Part shown: positions 24,566 to 33,793 of the stretch, piece by piece | How positions within the stretch are numbered: the first letter of the stretch is position 1 | How the letters are laid out: the number at the start of each line of letters is the position of its first letter | Origin: Streptomyces sp. NBC_00091 | GTDB taxonomy: Bacteria > Actinomycetota > Actinomycetes > Streptomycetales > Streptomycetaceae | Direction: 5' to 3' | Assembly (NCBI RefSeq): GCF_026343185.1 | Contig: NZ_JAPEMA010000001.1 | Span: 2,480,001 to 2,544,000, forward strand | Length of the DNA stretch: 64,000 nt | Notes under the pieces: model-generated | Seen by the model: only the letters and a program-made list of their open reading frames with translations | Told to the model about the DNA's origin: nothing | The model's database searches: none | Translations under genes and position numbers: made by a program

Positions 24566-26191
24566 ATGGCTACGACCACACCCACCGGTGTGCGGGGAGG
24601 CGGCCAGTCGGAGACCACGTCCGACGGCACACCCATGACCCACCCGCAGATCATGAAGGCGCTGTCCGGGCTCATGCTCGGCATGTTCGTGGCGATCCTG
24701 TCCTCCACGATCGTCTCCAACGCCCTGCCGCAGATCATCAGCGACCTCGGCGGCACCCAGTCCTCCTACACCTGGGTCGTCACCGCCGCCCTGCTGTCGA
24801 TGACGGCCGCGACCCCGCTCTGGGGCAAGCTGTCCGACCTCTTCAGCAAGAAGCTGCTCGTCCAGATATCCCTGGTGATCTACGTCCTCGGTTCCGTGGT
24901 CGCGGGCCTGTCCCAGAACACCGGGATGCTGATCGCCTGCCGCGTGGTCCAGGGCATCGGCGTCGGCGGCCTCTCCGCCCTCGCCCAGATCGTGATGGCC
25001 GCGATGATCTCCCCGCGCGAGCGCGGACGCTACAGCGGCTACCTCGGCGCGGTCTTCGCCGTCGCCACCGTCGGCGGCCCGCTGCTCGGCGGCGTCATCA
25101 CCGACACCGAGTGGCTGGGCTGGCGCTGGTGCTTCTACGTCGGCGTGCCGTTCGCGGTCATCGCGCTGATCGTGCTCCAGAAGACCCTGCGGCTCCCGGT
25201 GGTCCGCCGGGACGTCAAGGTCGACTGGCTGGGCGCCTTCCTGATCAGCGGGGCGGTCTCACTGCTGCTGATCTGGGTCACCCAGGCCGGCGACTCGTAC
25301 GACTGGATCTCCTGGACCACCCTGGCGATGACCGGCGGCGCCGTGGCGCTCGGCCTGCTCTTCGTCCTCGTCGAGTCCCGGGCGAGCGACCCGATCATCC
25401 CGCTGCGGCTGTTCCGCAACAAGACCATCAGCCTGGCCTCGGCCGCCTCGCTCTTCGTCGGCATCGCGATGTTCTCCGGCACGGTCTTCTTCAGCCAGTA
25501 CTTCCAGCTGGCCCGGGACGAGTCCCCCACCATGTCGGGCGTCCTGACCATCCCGATGATCGCCGGCCTCTTCGTCTCCTCCACGGTCTCCGGCCAGGTC
25601 ATCACCAAGACCGGCAAGTGGAAGGCCTGGCTGGTCTCCGGCGGCGTGCTGCTGACCGCCGGACTCGGGCTGCTGGGCACCCTGCGCTACGACACCCCGT
25701 ACTGGCACATCGCGGTCTTCATGGCGCTGACCGGCCTCGGCCTCGGCATGATGATGCAGAACCTGGTCCTCGCCACCCAGAACCAGGTGGCCCCCGAGGA
25801 CCTCGGCGCCGCCAGCTCCGTCGTCACCTTCTTCCGCTCCCTCGGCGGCGCCATGGGCGTCTCGGCGCTGGGCGCGGTCATGGCCAACCGGGTCACCCAC
25901 TACGTCCAGGAGGGGCTGACCGCACTCGGCCCGAAGGCCGCGGCCCTGGGGCACGGCGGCACCGCCGGGGGCGGGATCCCCGACCTCGACAAGCTGCCCG
26001 CGCCGTTCCGGACCGTCATCGAGTCCGCGTACGGGCACGGCGTCGGCGACGTCTTCCTCTACGCCGCCCCGACCGCGCTGCTCGCGCTGGTGCTGGTGCT
26101 GTTCATCAAGGAGGTCGCGCTGAAGTCGAAGCCGGCCGTGCACAGCCCGGAGGCGGAGAGCGCCGACGCCGCCGCGCAGGCCAAGGCCTGA
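24566..26191 (+). CDS. MFS drug efflux transporter, DHA2 (14-helix) family
   Basis: 541 residues with 14 predicted transmembrane segments. Motif A-like GKLSDLFSKK follows helix 2, and motif C-like GPLLGGVI is in helix 5, as in EmrB/QacA proton antiporters. LDxTIVNxALP-type helix 1 appears as SSTIVSNALPQI. It is probably located in the cytoplasmic membrane exporting small hydrophobic compounds. AAAGGA precedes the ATG, 13 bases after the MarR stop, so the two are one operon. An 11-bp near-repeat overlaps the stop. Confidence 0.93.
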   Translation: MATTTPTGVRGGGQSETTSDGTPMTHPQIMKALSGLMLGMFVAILSSTIVSNALPQIISDLGGTQSSYTWVVTAALLSMTAATPLWGKLSDLFSKKLLVQISLVIYVLGSVVAGLSQNTGMLIACRVVQGIGVGGLSALAQIVMAAMISPRERGRYSGYLGAVFAVATVGGPLLGGVITDTEWLGWRWCFYVGVPFAVIALIVLQKTLRLPVVRRDVKVDWLGAFLISGAVSLLLIWVTQAGDSYDWISWTTLAMTGGAVALGLLFVLVESRASDPIIPLRLFRNKTISLASAASLFVGIAMFSGTVFFSQYFQLARDESPTMSGVLTIPMIAGLFVSSTVSGQVITKTGKWKAWLVSGGVLLTAGLGLLGTLRYDTPYWHIAVFMALTGLGLGMMMQNLVLATQNQVAPEDLGAASSVVTFFRSLGGAMGVSALGAVMANRVTHYVQEGLTALGPKAAALGHGGTAGGGIPDLDKLPAPFRTVIESAYGHGVGDVFLYAAPTALLALVLVLFIKEVALKSKPAVHSPEAESADAAAQAKA

Positions 26192-26215
26192 CCAAGGCCG
26201 AGACGGGCATGAACG

Positions 26216-26253
26216 GGCCCGGGCCTGGACCGGAAGGGGTTCAGGCCCGGGCC
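26216..26253. terminator. bidirectional terminator between MFS and TetR genes
   Basis: GGCCCGGGCCTG (26216-26227) pairs perfectly with CAGGCCCGGGCC (26242-26253). The right arm overlaps the TetR stop codon. Confidence 0.8.
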
Positions 26254-26888
26254 GCTGCCGTGTGCGCGGCCTTGGCCTCGATGCCCGCGATCAGCACGTC
26301 GAGGGCCAGGGCGAATTCCGCCTCGGGCGCCCGCCGGACCGTGCCCCCGCAGCCGTTCAGGGCGCAGCCGCTCAGGAACTGGGAGACGGCCAGGTGCGCG
26401 CCGGTCCGGGCGGTGTCCGCCAGGCCGGTGGCCTCCAGCAGCCGGCGCAGGGCGGCGTCGAAGGCCCGCGCGTGCGGGCCGATGTTCGGGTAGGCGACGC
26501 TGAGCGGCGCCACCCACGGATGCTCCGCCAGCAGCCGCCGGTAGCCGCCGGCCAGGGTCCGCAGCCGGGCCGGCCAGCCCTCCTGCGGGGGCGGGCCGGC
26601 CGGCAGCCGCTGCTGGCCCAGGGCGCTGTCCAGGGCCAGTTCGAGCAGATCGTGCTTGGTGTCGACGTACCAGTACAGGGACATCGCGGTGACCCCGAGA
26701 TCGGCGGCCAGCCGGCGCATGGAGAACCGGCCCAGCCCCTCCGCGTCCAGCAGCCGCACGGTGGCGGCGGTGATCCGGTCCCGGTCCAGGCCCGAGGGTG
26801 CCTCGCTGCGGCGTCTGGTGGGGGCGGCGGGCCTGGCGGCCAGCCACACACTGGTCCTGGCATCGCCCGGATCAGCCTCGGTCACCAT
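26241..26888 (-). CDS. TetR/AcrR-family regulator with TetR-C1-like domain
   Basis: 215 residues. The N-terminal helix-turn-helix is DRITAATVRLLDAEGLGRFSMRRLAADLGVTAMSLYWYVDTKHDLLELALD (about 36-86); the YWYVxxKxxLL element is typical of TetR/TetR_C_1 members. An Arg-rich stretch precedes it. The C-terminal domain (95-205) should bind a ligand. It faces the marR-MFS operon convergently, so there is no shared promoter. No divergent target gene is adjacent; the GT39 gene downstream is on the same strand. Confidence 0.9.
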   Translation of the reverse strand: MVTEADPGDARTSVWLAARPAAPTRRRSEAPSGLDRDRITAATVRLLDAEGLGRFSMRRLAADLGVTAMSLYWYVDTKHDLLELALDSALGQQRLPAGPPPQEGWPARLRTLAGGYRRLLAEHPWVAPLSVAYPNIGPHARAFDAALRRLLEATGLADTARTGAHLAVSQFLSGCALNGCGGTVRRAPEAEFALALDVLIAGIEAKAAHTAAARA

Positions 26889-26978
26889 GGAGGCACCCTC
26901 CTCACCACAAGGGGATCAGCCCGGAATGCCCGGTCCGCCCTCTTGATGCTAGGGGGTGTCCGGTGGATCAGGGGCGGA

Positions 26979-29159
26979 TCAGGACGGGTCGGCCGAGGGG
27001 GCGGCCGTCAGGTCGTAGAAGGTGGCCCCGCCGATGGTGGTGGCCTTGAAGTTCGCCCGCACCCAGCTGTCGATGGCCGTACCGCCGGACCCGCCGGGAC
27101 CTCCTCCGGCCCGGTTCGCGCCCGCTGCGATGAACCAGTGGATCTTCCCCGACTTCACGTACCCCTTGAACTGCGCGAGTGTCGGCGATGGGTCGCTGCC
27201 GTTGAAGCCGCCGATCGGCATTACGGGCGCGCCGGAGGCCAGCTGGTAACTGGCCGCGTTCTGGGAGCCGATGGTGGCCGCCGCCCAGGTGTAGCGGGAG
27301 GCGTCGGTGCTCAGCGCGGCCTTGGCCTCGGCGCCGACCCGGGTACCGCCCAGGAGCCCGCCGGGGCCGCCGGCCCCGCCGCCCTGGCGGTCGCGTACGC
27401 CCTCACCGCCCGGGGTGGCCTGGCCGTTCGCGCCGCCTTGGCCGTTCGGCTGCGGCTGCATCGGGCCGGGACCACCCATCGGAGCACCGCCCTGGGGTGC
27501 GCCCTGCTGACCGCCCTGCGGACCACCGCCCTGGCCGCCCGGTCCGCCCAGCGGCTGCTCGCCGCCGGGGGCGAAGCGCATCCCGCCCGGGCCGCCGCCC
27601 CGGCCGCCCGCCACCTCCGGGCCGGCCGTCACGATGGACCCGGTGTGGCCGGTGGCGATCGTGGTCAGGCAGTACGCGAACGGGCCCGCGAGGGCCGCGC
27701 CCAGTCCCAGCGCAGCCGTCGCGAGCAACACCCGGCGCCCGGCGCGCGCGGCGAAGGGCAGCAGGGCGGCGGCGAGCAGCCCGCCCACCAGCACCGCCCA
27801 GCGCAGCCACGGCAGGTAGCCGGAGGAGCGGCCGAGGAGCACGTACGACCAGACGGCGGTCAGGGCCAGCGTCCCGGACAGGGTGAGCACGGCGGCCTTG
27901 TTGCCCCGTTCCTCCCAGAGCACGGCCACGCCCATGCCGGTCAGCGCGGCCACGAAGGGCGCCAGCGCGACCGTGTAGTACTCGTGGAAGATGCCCTGCA
28001 TGTAGCTGAAGACGAGCACGGTGATCAGCAGCGAGCCGCCCCAGGCGAGGAAGGCCGCGCGGGCCATGCCCTCCAGGGAGTCGGTGGCCCGGCGGGCCCG
28101 CCAGGTGACCAGCAGCCCGGCCACGAGCAGTACCAGCGCCGCCGGCAGCAGCCAGGAGATCTGGCCGCCGATGTTGGACGAGAACAGCCGGTCGATGCCG
28201 GTCTCCCCCCAGCCCCCGCCCCCGGTGCGCAGGCCCGGGCCGCCCTCGGGCATCCCGTACGCCGCGGTCGCGCCGGCCCCGGCCCGCCCGCCGCCGACGC
28301 TGCCGGTCTCGTTGCCGTTCAGCCGGCCGAGCCCGTTGTAGCCGAAGGTGAGTTCCAGGAAGGAGTTGTTCTGCGAGCCGCCGATGTAGGGGCGGGAGGA
28401 AGCGGGCCACAGCTCCACCACGGCCACCCACCAGCCGCCGGCCACCACCGCCGCCAGCCCGGCGAGCAGCAGCTGCCCGAGCCTGCGGCGCAGCCGGGTC
28501 GGCGCGCAGACGGCGTACAGCAGGGCCAGCGGCGGCAGGATGACGAAGGCCTGCAGGGTCTTCGTCAGGAAGCCCAGGCCGATCGCCGCCCCGGCCGCCA
28601 CCAGCCATCCGGTCCGCGCCCCGTCCAGGGCGCGGAGCACGCAGTACACGGTGACGGTCAGCAGCAGCGTCAGCAGCGCGTCGGGGTTGTTGAAGCGGAA
28701 CATCAGCGCGGCGACGGGCGTGAGCGCGAAGGCGGCGCCGCTCAGCAGCGCCGCCGCGGGCCCGAACTGGCGGCGTACGGCGGCGTACAGCACGGCGGTG
28801 GTGCCGACGCCCATCAGGGCCTGCGGTACGAGGATCTGCCAGGAGCCGAGCCCGAACAGCCGGACGGACAGCATCATCGGCCACAGGGCGGCCGGGGGCT
28901 TGTCGACGGTGATGGAGTTCCCGGCGTCGGAGGAGCCGAAGAAGAAGGCCTTCCAGCTCTCGGAGCCGGCCTGGACGGCGGCGGAGTAGAAGGAGTTGGC
29001 GTAGCCGGAGGCGCCCAGGTTCCACAGCAGCAGCACGGCGGTGGCCAGCAGCAGCGCCGCGTACGCGGGCCGCTCCCAGCGCGGCCGGTCGGCGGCGTGG
29101 CGGCCGGTACGGGCCCGGGACTCGGGGACCGGGAAGAGCGGGGGCGCTGCGGTGGTCAT
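26979..29159 (-). CDS. GT39-family (ArnT/PMT-like) membrane glycosyltransferase
   Basis: 726 residues with about 11-13 transmembrane helices. The first periplasmic loop holds NSITVDKPPAALWPMML near 80-96, whose Asp-Lys-Pro-Pro matches the catalytic DKPP motif of polyprenol-dependent C-class transferases. A ~130-residue Gly/Pro/Gln-rich low-complexity segment (about 505-600) precedes a soluble C-terminal domain. Such enzymes move a sugar from a polyprenyl phosphate to a protein, lipid or polymer outside the membrane. Its start overlaps the stop of the GT2/GtrA gene (ATGA), which would make the lipid-linked donor. Confidence 0.9.
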   Translation of the reverse strand: MTTAAPPLFPVPESRARTGRHAADRPRWERPAYAALLLATAVLLLWNLGASGYANSFYSAAVQAGSESWKAFFFGSSDAGNSITVDKPPAALWPMMLSVRLFGLGSWQILVPQALMGVGTTAVLYAAVRRQFGPAAALLSGAAFALTPVAALMFRFNNPDALLTLLLTVTVYCVLRALDGARTGWLVAAGAAIGLGFLTKTLQAFVILPPLALLYAVCAPTRLRRRLGQLLLAGLAAVVAGGWWVAVVELWPASSRPYIGGSQNNSFLELTFGYNGLGRLNGNETGSVGGGRAGAGATAAYGMPEGGPGLRTGGGGWGETGIDRLFSSNIGGQISWLLPAALVLLVAGLLVTWRARRATDSLEGMARAAFLAWGGSLLITVLVFSYMQGIFHEYYTVALAPFVAALTGMGVAVLWEERGNKAAVLTLSGTLALTAVWSYVLLGRSSGYLPWLRWAVLVGGLLAAALLPFAARAGRRVLLATAALGLGAALAGPFAYCLTTIATGHTGSIVTAGPEVAGGRGGGPGGMRFAPGGEQPLGGPGGQGGGPQGGQQGAPQGGAPMGGPGPMQPQPNGQGGANGQATPGGEGVRDRQGGGAGGPGGLLGGTRVGAEAKAALSTDASRYTWAAATIGSQNAASYQLASGAPVMPIGGFNGSDPSPTLAQFKGYVKSGKIHWFIAAGANRAGGGPGGSGGTAIDSWVRANFKATTIGGATFYDLTAAPSADPS

Positions 29160-30424
29160 CGGGTGTCGTCCTTCACGGGAGTGGTGCGGCGCTCGGGGAA
29201 GACCCAGGCACGGAAGAGGAGGAACCGCAGCACGGTGGCGGCGAGGTTGGCCGTGATCAGTACGGCCAGCTCGGTGCTGTGGGAGGGGTCGGCGGAGGCC
29301 GCGCCGAGGGCGGCGAGCGAACCGCTGGTCAGGGCCAGTCCGATGGCGAAGACCACCAGCCCCTGGGCCTGGTGGCGCACGGCGCGGTACCGGCCCCGGA
29401 CGCCGAAGGTGAGCCGGCGGTTGGCGGCGGTGTTGGCCACGGCCGAGACCAGCAGGGCGCCGGCGTTGGCGAGCTGCGGTCCGGCGCCGAGCCGGAAGAG
29501 GGAGTAGAGGGCGAGGTAGCAGAGGGTGGACAGCACCCCGACCACGCAGAAGCCGAGGAGCTGGCGGGCCAGCCCGCGCGGCACCCCCGGCAGGGCGGTG
29601 CGGTCGCGCGGATCGTCGCCGAAGGGGCGGGCGAGCCGGTCGAGCGGGAGCGCTCCGACCGTCAGCGCCCGGCCCACCCGCCAGACGCCCTTCAGGTCCT
29701 CAGTGGCGGTCTTCACGATGTGGACCGTGGAGTCGGGATCGTCCACCCAGTCCACCGGCACCTCGTGGATCCGCAGCCCGGCCCGCTCGGCCAGCACGAG
29801 CATCTCGGTGTCGAAAAACCAGCCGGTGTCCTCCACCAGGGGCAGCAGCCGCTCCGCCACCTCCCGCCGGATGGCCTTGAACCCGCACTGGGCATCGCTG
29901 AACCGGGCGGCGAGGGAGGAGCGCAGCAGCAGGTTGTAGGCCCGGGAGACGAACTCCCGCTTGGCTCCCCGCACCACCCGCGAGGAGCGGGCGAGCCGGG
30001 TACCGATGGCCAGGTCGGAGTGGCCGGAGATCAGCGGGGCGACCAGCGGCAGCAGCGCGTTCAGGTCGGTGGAGAGGTCCACGTCCATGTAAGCGAGGAC
30101 GGGTGCCTCCGAGCGGGACCAGACGGTGCGCAGGGCGCGGCCGCGGCCCTTCTCCTCCAGTCGGATACTGCGTACGCCGTCGGTCCCGGCGGCGAGTCCG
30201 GCCGCGACCTCGGGGGTGCGGTCGGTACTGGCGTTGTCGGCGATGGTGATGCGGAAGGGGTACGGAAAGGTACGGGTGAGGTGTGCGTGCAGCCGGCGCA
30301 CGCAGGGACCGAGGTCCTTCTCCTCGTTGAAGACCGGGATCACCACGTCGAGTACGGGCTCACCGGGCGCGGACGCGAGGGGCGCCCGGGCCGGGAGGGC
30401 GCCGGGAGAGGTGTCGGTTGGCAT
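29156..30424 (-). CDS. bifunctional GT2 glycosyltransferase/GtrA-family protein
   Basis: 422 residues. The N-terminal GT2 domain (about 24-270) opens LDVVIPVFNEEKDLGPCV and carries the metal-binding DVD at 114-116. The content resembles dolichyl/polyprenyl-phosphate glucosyl- or mannosyltransferases (GFKAIRREVAERLLP, WFFDTEMLVLAER). The C-terminal GtrA domain (about 290-410) has four helices and may flip the lipid-linked sugar. It starts at ATG 30424, 25 bases after the histidine kinase gene ends, and its stop overlaps the GT39 start. It is probably the donor-making partner of the GT39 enzyme. Confidence 0.9.
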   Translation of the reverse strand: MPTDTSPGALPARAPLASAPGEPVLDVVIPVFNEEKDLGPCVRRLHAHLTRTFPYPFRITIADNASTDRTPEVAAGLAAGTDGVRSIRLEEKGRGRALRTVWSRSEAPVLAYMDVDLSTDLNALLPLVAPLISGHSDLAIGTRLARSSRVVRGAKREFVSRAYNLLLRSSLAARFSDAQCGFKAIRREVAERLLPLVEDTGWFFDTEMLVLAERAGLRIHEVPVDWVDDPDSTVHIVKTATEDLKGVWRVGRALTVGALPLDRLARPFGDDPRDRTALPGVPRGLARQLLGFCVVGVLSTLCYLALYSLFRLGAGPQLANAGALLVSAVANTAANRRLTFGVRGRYRAVRHQAQGLVVFAIGLALTSGSLAALGAASADPSHSTELAVLITANLAATVLRFLLFRAWVFPERRTTPVKDDTR

Positions 30425-30449
30425 GTTCCGAGCCTCGCCAGGCGCCCTG

Positions 30450-32075
30450 TCACCTCGGTGTGGTGAGCCTGTGCCCCGTCTGTGAGTACGGCCCCGGGGC
30501 GTGGGCCGCCAGGGGCAGTAGCACCTCGAAGCAGGTCCGGCCGGGCTCGCTGCGTACGTCGACCCGGCCGCCGTGCGCGGTGACGACGGCCTCGACGATG
30601 GCGAGGCCGAGTCCGGTGGAGCCCGCCGCGCGGGAGCGCGAGGCATCCCCACGGGCGAAGCGCTCGAAGACGTGGGGCAGCAGCTCGGGCGGGATCCCGG
30701 GGCCGTCGTCCTCGATCCGCAGCCGGACGGCGGGGGTTCCGGCGGATGTTCCGGCGGACGTCTCGGCGGATGTTTCACGTGAAACATGGGCCGTGACGGT
30801 GGTGCCGGGCGGGGTGTGGGTGCGGGCGTTGGCGAGGAGGTTCACCAGGACCTGCTGGATCCGGGCGGGGTCGGCGCGGACGGGCGCGGGTTCGTCGGGG
30901 AGTGCCAGGCGCCAGTGGTGGCCGGGGCCGGCGGCGCGGGCATCGCTGACGGCGTCGACGACGAGCGGGGCCAGGTCGGTGTCCTCGACGGACAGCGGGC
31001 GGCCCGCGTCCAGCCGGGCCAGCAGCAGCAGGTCCTCGACCAGTCCGGTCATCCGGGTGGCCTCGGACTCGATCCGGCCCAGGGCGTGGCGGGTGTCGGG
31101 GCCGGGCTCCTCCCGTCCCCTGCGGGTGAGTTCGGCGTAGCCGCGGATGGAGGCCAGCGGGGTGCGCAGCTCGTGGGAGGCGTCGGCGACGAACTGCCGG
31201 ACCTGCGTCTCGCTCTGCTGGCGGGCCGTCAGTGCGGAGGAGACGTGCCCCAGCATCCGGTTGAGGGCGGCGCCGACCTGGCCCACCTCGGTACGGGGGT
31301 CGGCCTCGGCGTCCGGGACCCGCTCGTGCAGGGCGGGTTCGCCGCTGTGCAGGGGGAGTTCGGAGACCCGGGTGGCGGTGGCGGCGACCCGGCGCAGCGG
31401 GCGCAGGGCGACCGCGACCAGGGCCTGCCCGGCGAGGGAGGCCGCGATCAGCCCGGCCAGGGTGACGCAGACCTCGACGGCGATCAGGGTGCTCACGGTG
31501 GAATCGACCCCCTGGAGCGGGAAGCCGAGTACCAGGGAGCCGTCGGGGGCGGCCACCGCCCGGTACGCGCCGAGGCCCGGCAGGTCCAGGTCCACCGGGG
31601 CGGGGCGGCCCTGGGCGGCCTTGCGGGCGACCCCGGCGAGGACGGTGCTCTGGGATTCGGTGAGGTGCTCCCGGTGGTCGAGGCCCTGACCGGCCACGGG
31701 GACGATGCGGGCGCCGCCGAGCACCTTCCCGGTGAGGTCGAGCCGGATCCCGGCGGCGCCCATCGGGGAGCCGGGGGCGAAGACGAAGCCGAGGCCGGCG
31801 TCCCGGGCGGCCTTCCCGGCGCCCGGGCCCCGGGTGGCCATCTCGGCGGAGGTGGTCAGCTGCTTGTCGAGCTCGCCGACCAGGCGGGAGCGCATGGCGA
31901 GGGTGGTGACGGTGCCGATGGCCGCGCCCACGACGGCGATCAGCGCCACCGCCGATACGACCAGCCGCGTCCGCAGCGACCAGGGACCCCGGCGCGACGG
32001 GCGCGGGCGGGCCCCCCGAGGTGGCCGGGACAGGGGCGGACGGGACAGGGCCGGGCGGGGGAGCCGGAGGGACAC
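30450..32075 (-). CDS. sensor histidine kinase
   Basis: 541 residues: helix 1 (about 36-60), an extracytoplasmic domain (61-192), helix 2 (193-222), HAMP (223-285), H-box DASHELRTPLASIRGY with His301, N-box QQVLVNLLANART (407-418), and G boxes EDDGPGIP and TGLGLAIV. An unusual Ser/Thr/Ala-rich insert (430-449, HVSRETSAETSAGTSAGT) sits between strands of the ATPase domain; its DNA carries a parS site at 30771-30786. The GTG at 32075 shares a base with the regulator stop, so the pair is translationally coupled. Confidence 0.93.
   Translation of the reverse strand: MSLRLPRPALSRPPLSRPPRGARPRPSRRGPWSLRTRLVVSAVALIAVVGAAIGTVTTLAMRSRLVGELDKQLTTSAEMATRGPGAGKAARDAGLGFVFAPGSPMGAAGIRLDLTGKVLGGARIVPVAGQGLDHREHLTESQSTVLAGVARKAAQGRPAPVDLDLPGLGAYRAVAAPDGSLVLGFPLQGVDSTVSTLIAVEVCVTLAGLIAASLAGQALVAVALRPLRRVAATATRVSELPLHSGEPALHERVPDAEADPRTEVGQVGAALNRMLGHVSSALTARQQSETQVRQFVADASHELRTPLASIRGYAELTRRGREEPGPDTRHALGRIESEATRMTGLVEDLLLLARLDAGRPLSVEDTDLAPLVVDAVSDARAAGPGHHWRLALPDEPAPVRADPARIQQVLVNLLANARTHTPPGTTVTAHVSRETSAETSAGTSAGTPAVRLRIEDDGPGIPPELLPHVFERFARGDASRSRAAGSTGLGLAIVEAVVTAHGGRVDVRSEPGRTCFEVLLPLAAHAPGPYSQTGHRLTTPR
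30771..30786. promoter_or_regulatory. parS site (ParB binding) inside the histidine kinase gene
   Basis: Perfect 16-bp palindrome TGTTTCACGTGAAACA, identical to the bacterial/Streptomyces parS consensus. It encodes His-Val-Ser-Arg-Glu-Thr in the kinase ATPase domain. ParB loads here for origin segregation. Confidence 0.93.
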
Positions 32076-32842
32076 TACTCGGCCGGCTTGATCAGGTAGC
32101 CGGCCCCGCGCCGGGTGTGGATCATCGGGGGCAGGCCGGTGCCGCCCTCCAGCTTCCGGCGCAGGTAGGAGATGTAGAGCTCCACCACGTTGGCCTGGCC
32201 GCCGAAGTCGTAGGACCACACCCGGTCCAGGATCTGCGCCTTGCTCAGCACCCGGCGCGGGTTGCGCATCAGGTAGCGCAGCAGCTCGAACTCCGTGGCG
32301 GTCAGGTGGACCTCCTGACCGCCACGGACCACTTCGTGGCTGTCCTCGTCCAGGCGCAGGTCGCCGACGGCCAGGACCGAGCCGCCGCGCGCGACCTGCG
32401 CCGCGCCGGAGCGGCGGACCAGCCCGCGCAGCCGGGCCACGACCTCCTCCAGGCTGAACGGCTTGGTGACGTAGTCGTCGCCGCCCGCCGTCAGGCCCGC
32501 GATGCGGTCCTCGACGGAGTCCTTGGCGGTCAGGAACAGCACCGGGACCTGTGGGATCTCCCGGCGCAGCCGGCCCAGCACGGCCAGCCCGTCCATGTCC
32601 GGGAGCATGATGTCGAGGACCACCACGTCCGGCCGGAACTCCCGCGCGGCCCGCACGGCGCCCGCCCCGTCGCCGGCGCTGCGGACCTCGCAGCCCTCGT
32701 AGCGCAGGGCCATGGACAGCAGCTCGGAGAGCGGGGCCTCGTCGTCGACGACGAGCACCCGGCAGGGTCCGCCGTCGGGCCGCAGCAGGGCCGTCGGGTT
32801 GCCGGTGGACGTGGACGCGTGGGAGGTGGTCGTCGCGGTCAT
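32075..32842 (-). CDS. OmpR/PhoB-family response regulator
   Basis: 255 residues. The receiver domain spans about 27-140 with acidic pocket VVDDE, phospho-acceptor Asp77 (VVVLDIMLPDMDG), switch Thr in FLTAKD and Lys in VTKPF. The winged-helix effector covers 160-253 (LTATEFELLRYLMRNPRRVLSKAQILDRVW, then YISYLRRKLE). It is first gene of an operon with the sensor kinase, GT2/GtrA and GT39 genes, so it probably controls the envelope glycosylation genes behind it. GTGAGGAC precedes the ATG. Confidence 0.94.
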   Translation of the reverse strand: MTATTTSHASTSTGNPTALLRPDGGPCRVLVVDDEAPLSELLSMALRYEGCEVRSAGDGAGAVRAAREFRPDVVVLDIMLPDMDGLAVLGRLRREIPQVPVLFLTAKDSVEDRIAGLTAGGDDYVTKPFSLEEVVARLRGLVRRSGAAQVARGGSVLAVGDLRLDEDSHEVVRGGQEVHLTATEFELLRYLMRNPRRVLSKAQILDRVWSYDFGGQANVVELYISYLRRKLEGGTGLPPMIHTRRGAGYLIKPAE

Positions 32843-32911
32843 GTCCTCACGCTGGCCGCCGCCTCTGAGAGGGCTCTTGCCCCTGGCTGTGAATCTCCTG
32901 AGAAAGGGCGC

Positions 32912-33793
32912 TCAGGAGGTGAGGCCGAAGAGGCGGGCGCCGTTGTCGTGGCAGACCGCGCGCAGCCAGTCGTCGCCCAGGCCCAGCCGTTCCAGGGCCT
33001 CCAGCTGGTGCTCGTAGGGGTAGGGGATGTTCGGGAAGTCGGTGCCCAGCAGGATCCGGTCGCCGAGGTCTGCGAGCCGTCCGAGGTCCCCGGGAGGGAA
33101 GCCGCTGAGCCGCTCCGAGAAGTCGGTGAAGGCCATGGTGGTGTCGAGGCGGACCTCCGGGTACCGGTCGGCCAGGTCGAGGAAGTCCGCGTACTCGGGC
33201 ATCCCCATGTGCGCGACGACCAGCGGCAGCCGGGGGTGGCGGGCCAGCAGCCGGGCGATCGGCTCGGGTCCGGTGTGCTTGCCCGGGGAGGGCCCCGAGC
33301 CGCAGTGGATCACGGTCGGGATCCGCGCCTCGGCCAGCAGCCCCCACACCGGTTCGAGCCGCTCGTCGTTCGGGTCGTACCCGCCGACCTGGAGGTGCGC
33401 CTTGAAGATCCGGGCCCCGCCCTCCACGGCCTGCGCGGTGTACGCCGCCACGTCCTGCTCCGGGAAGAAGGTCGCGGTGTGCAGGCAGTCGGGGGTGCGG
33501 GCGGCGAAGTCCGCGGCCCACGCGTTGAGCCAGGCGGCCATCGCGGGCTTGTGCGGGTAGAGCATGGAGGTGAAGGCGCGGACCCCGAACTCCCTGAGCA
33601 GCGCGACCCGCTGCTCCTCCTCGTGCCGGTAGGTGATGGGCCACTGCACGCCGGTCAGGGGACCGACGGCGTCGAAGTAGTCCCAGACCTTCTCCAGGAC
33701 ACGCTCGGGCATGAAGTGCGTGTGGACGTCCACCAGTCCGGGCACGCCGAGCCGCTCCCGGAAGGCGCGGACCGCCTCAGCCGTTGCGGGCAA
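32912..33793 (-). CDS. amidohydrolase-family metal-dependent hydrolase (Amidohydro_2)
   Basis: About 293 residues in a TIM-barrel fold. Metal and active-site motifs are present in order: VDVHTHFMP (near 22-30), IFKAHLQVGG, VIHCGSG, VVAHMGMPEY and LLGTDFPN. The family includes decarboxylases and lactonases such as ACMSD-like and 2-pyrone hydrolases; the substrate is unknown. The best start is TTG 33793, overlapping the upstream gene stop by 17 bases, which implies coupling; a GTG about 48 bases in is possible, just before the first motif. It is paired with a small monooxygenase-like gene. Confidence 0.87.
   Translation of the reverse strand: MPATAEAVRAFRERLGVPGLVDVHTHFMPERVLEKVWDYFDAVGPLTGVQWPITYRHEEEQRVALLREFGVRAFTSMLYPHKPAMAAWLNAWAADFAARTPDCLHTATFFPEQDVAAYTAQAVEGGARIFKAHLQVGGYDPNDERLEPVWGLLAEARIPTVIHCGSGPSPGKHTGPEPIARLLARHPRLPLVVAHMGMPEYADFLDLADRYPEVRLDTTMAFTDFSERLSGFPPGDLGRLADLGDRILLGTDFPNIPYPYEHQLEALERLGLGDDWLRAVCHDNGARLFGLTS

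Noticed and set aside
26262..29507. 1081-residue open frame on the plus strand
   Set aside because: It lies opposite the TetR and GT39 genes, is Gly/Gln/Arg/His-rich without domains, and is the usual antisense frame of GC-rich coding DNA.
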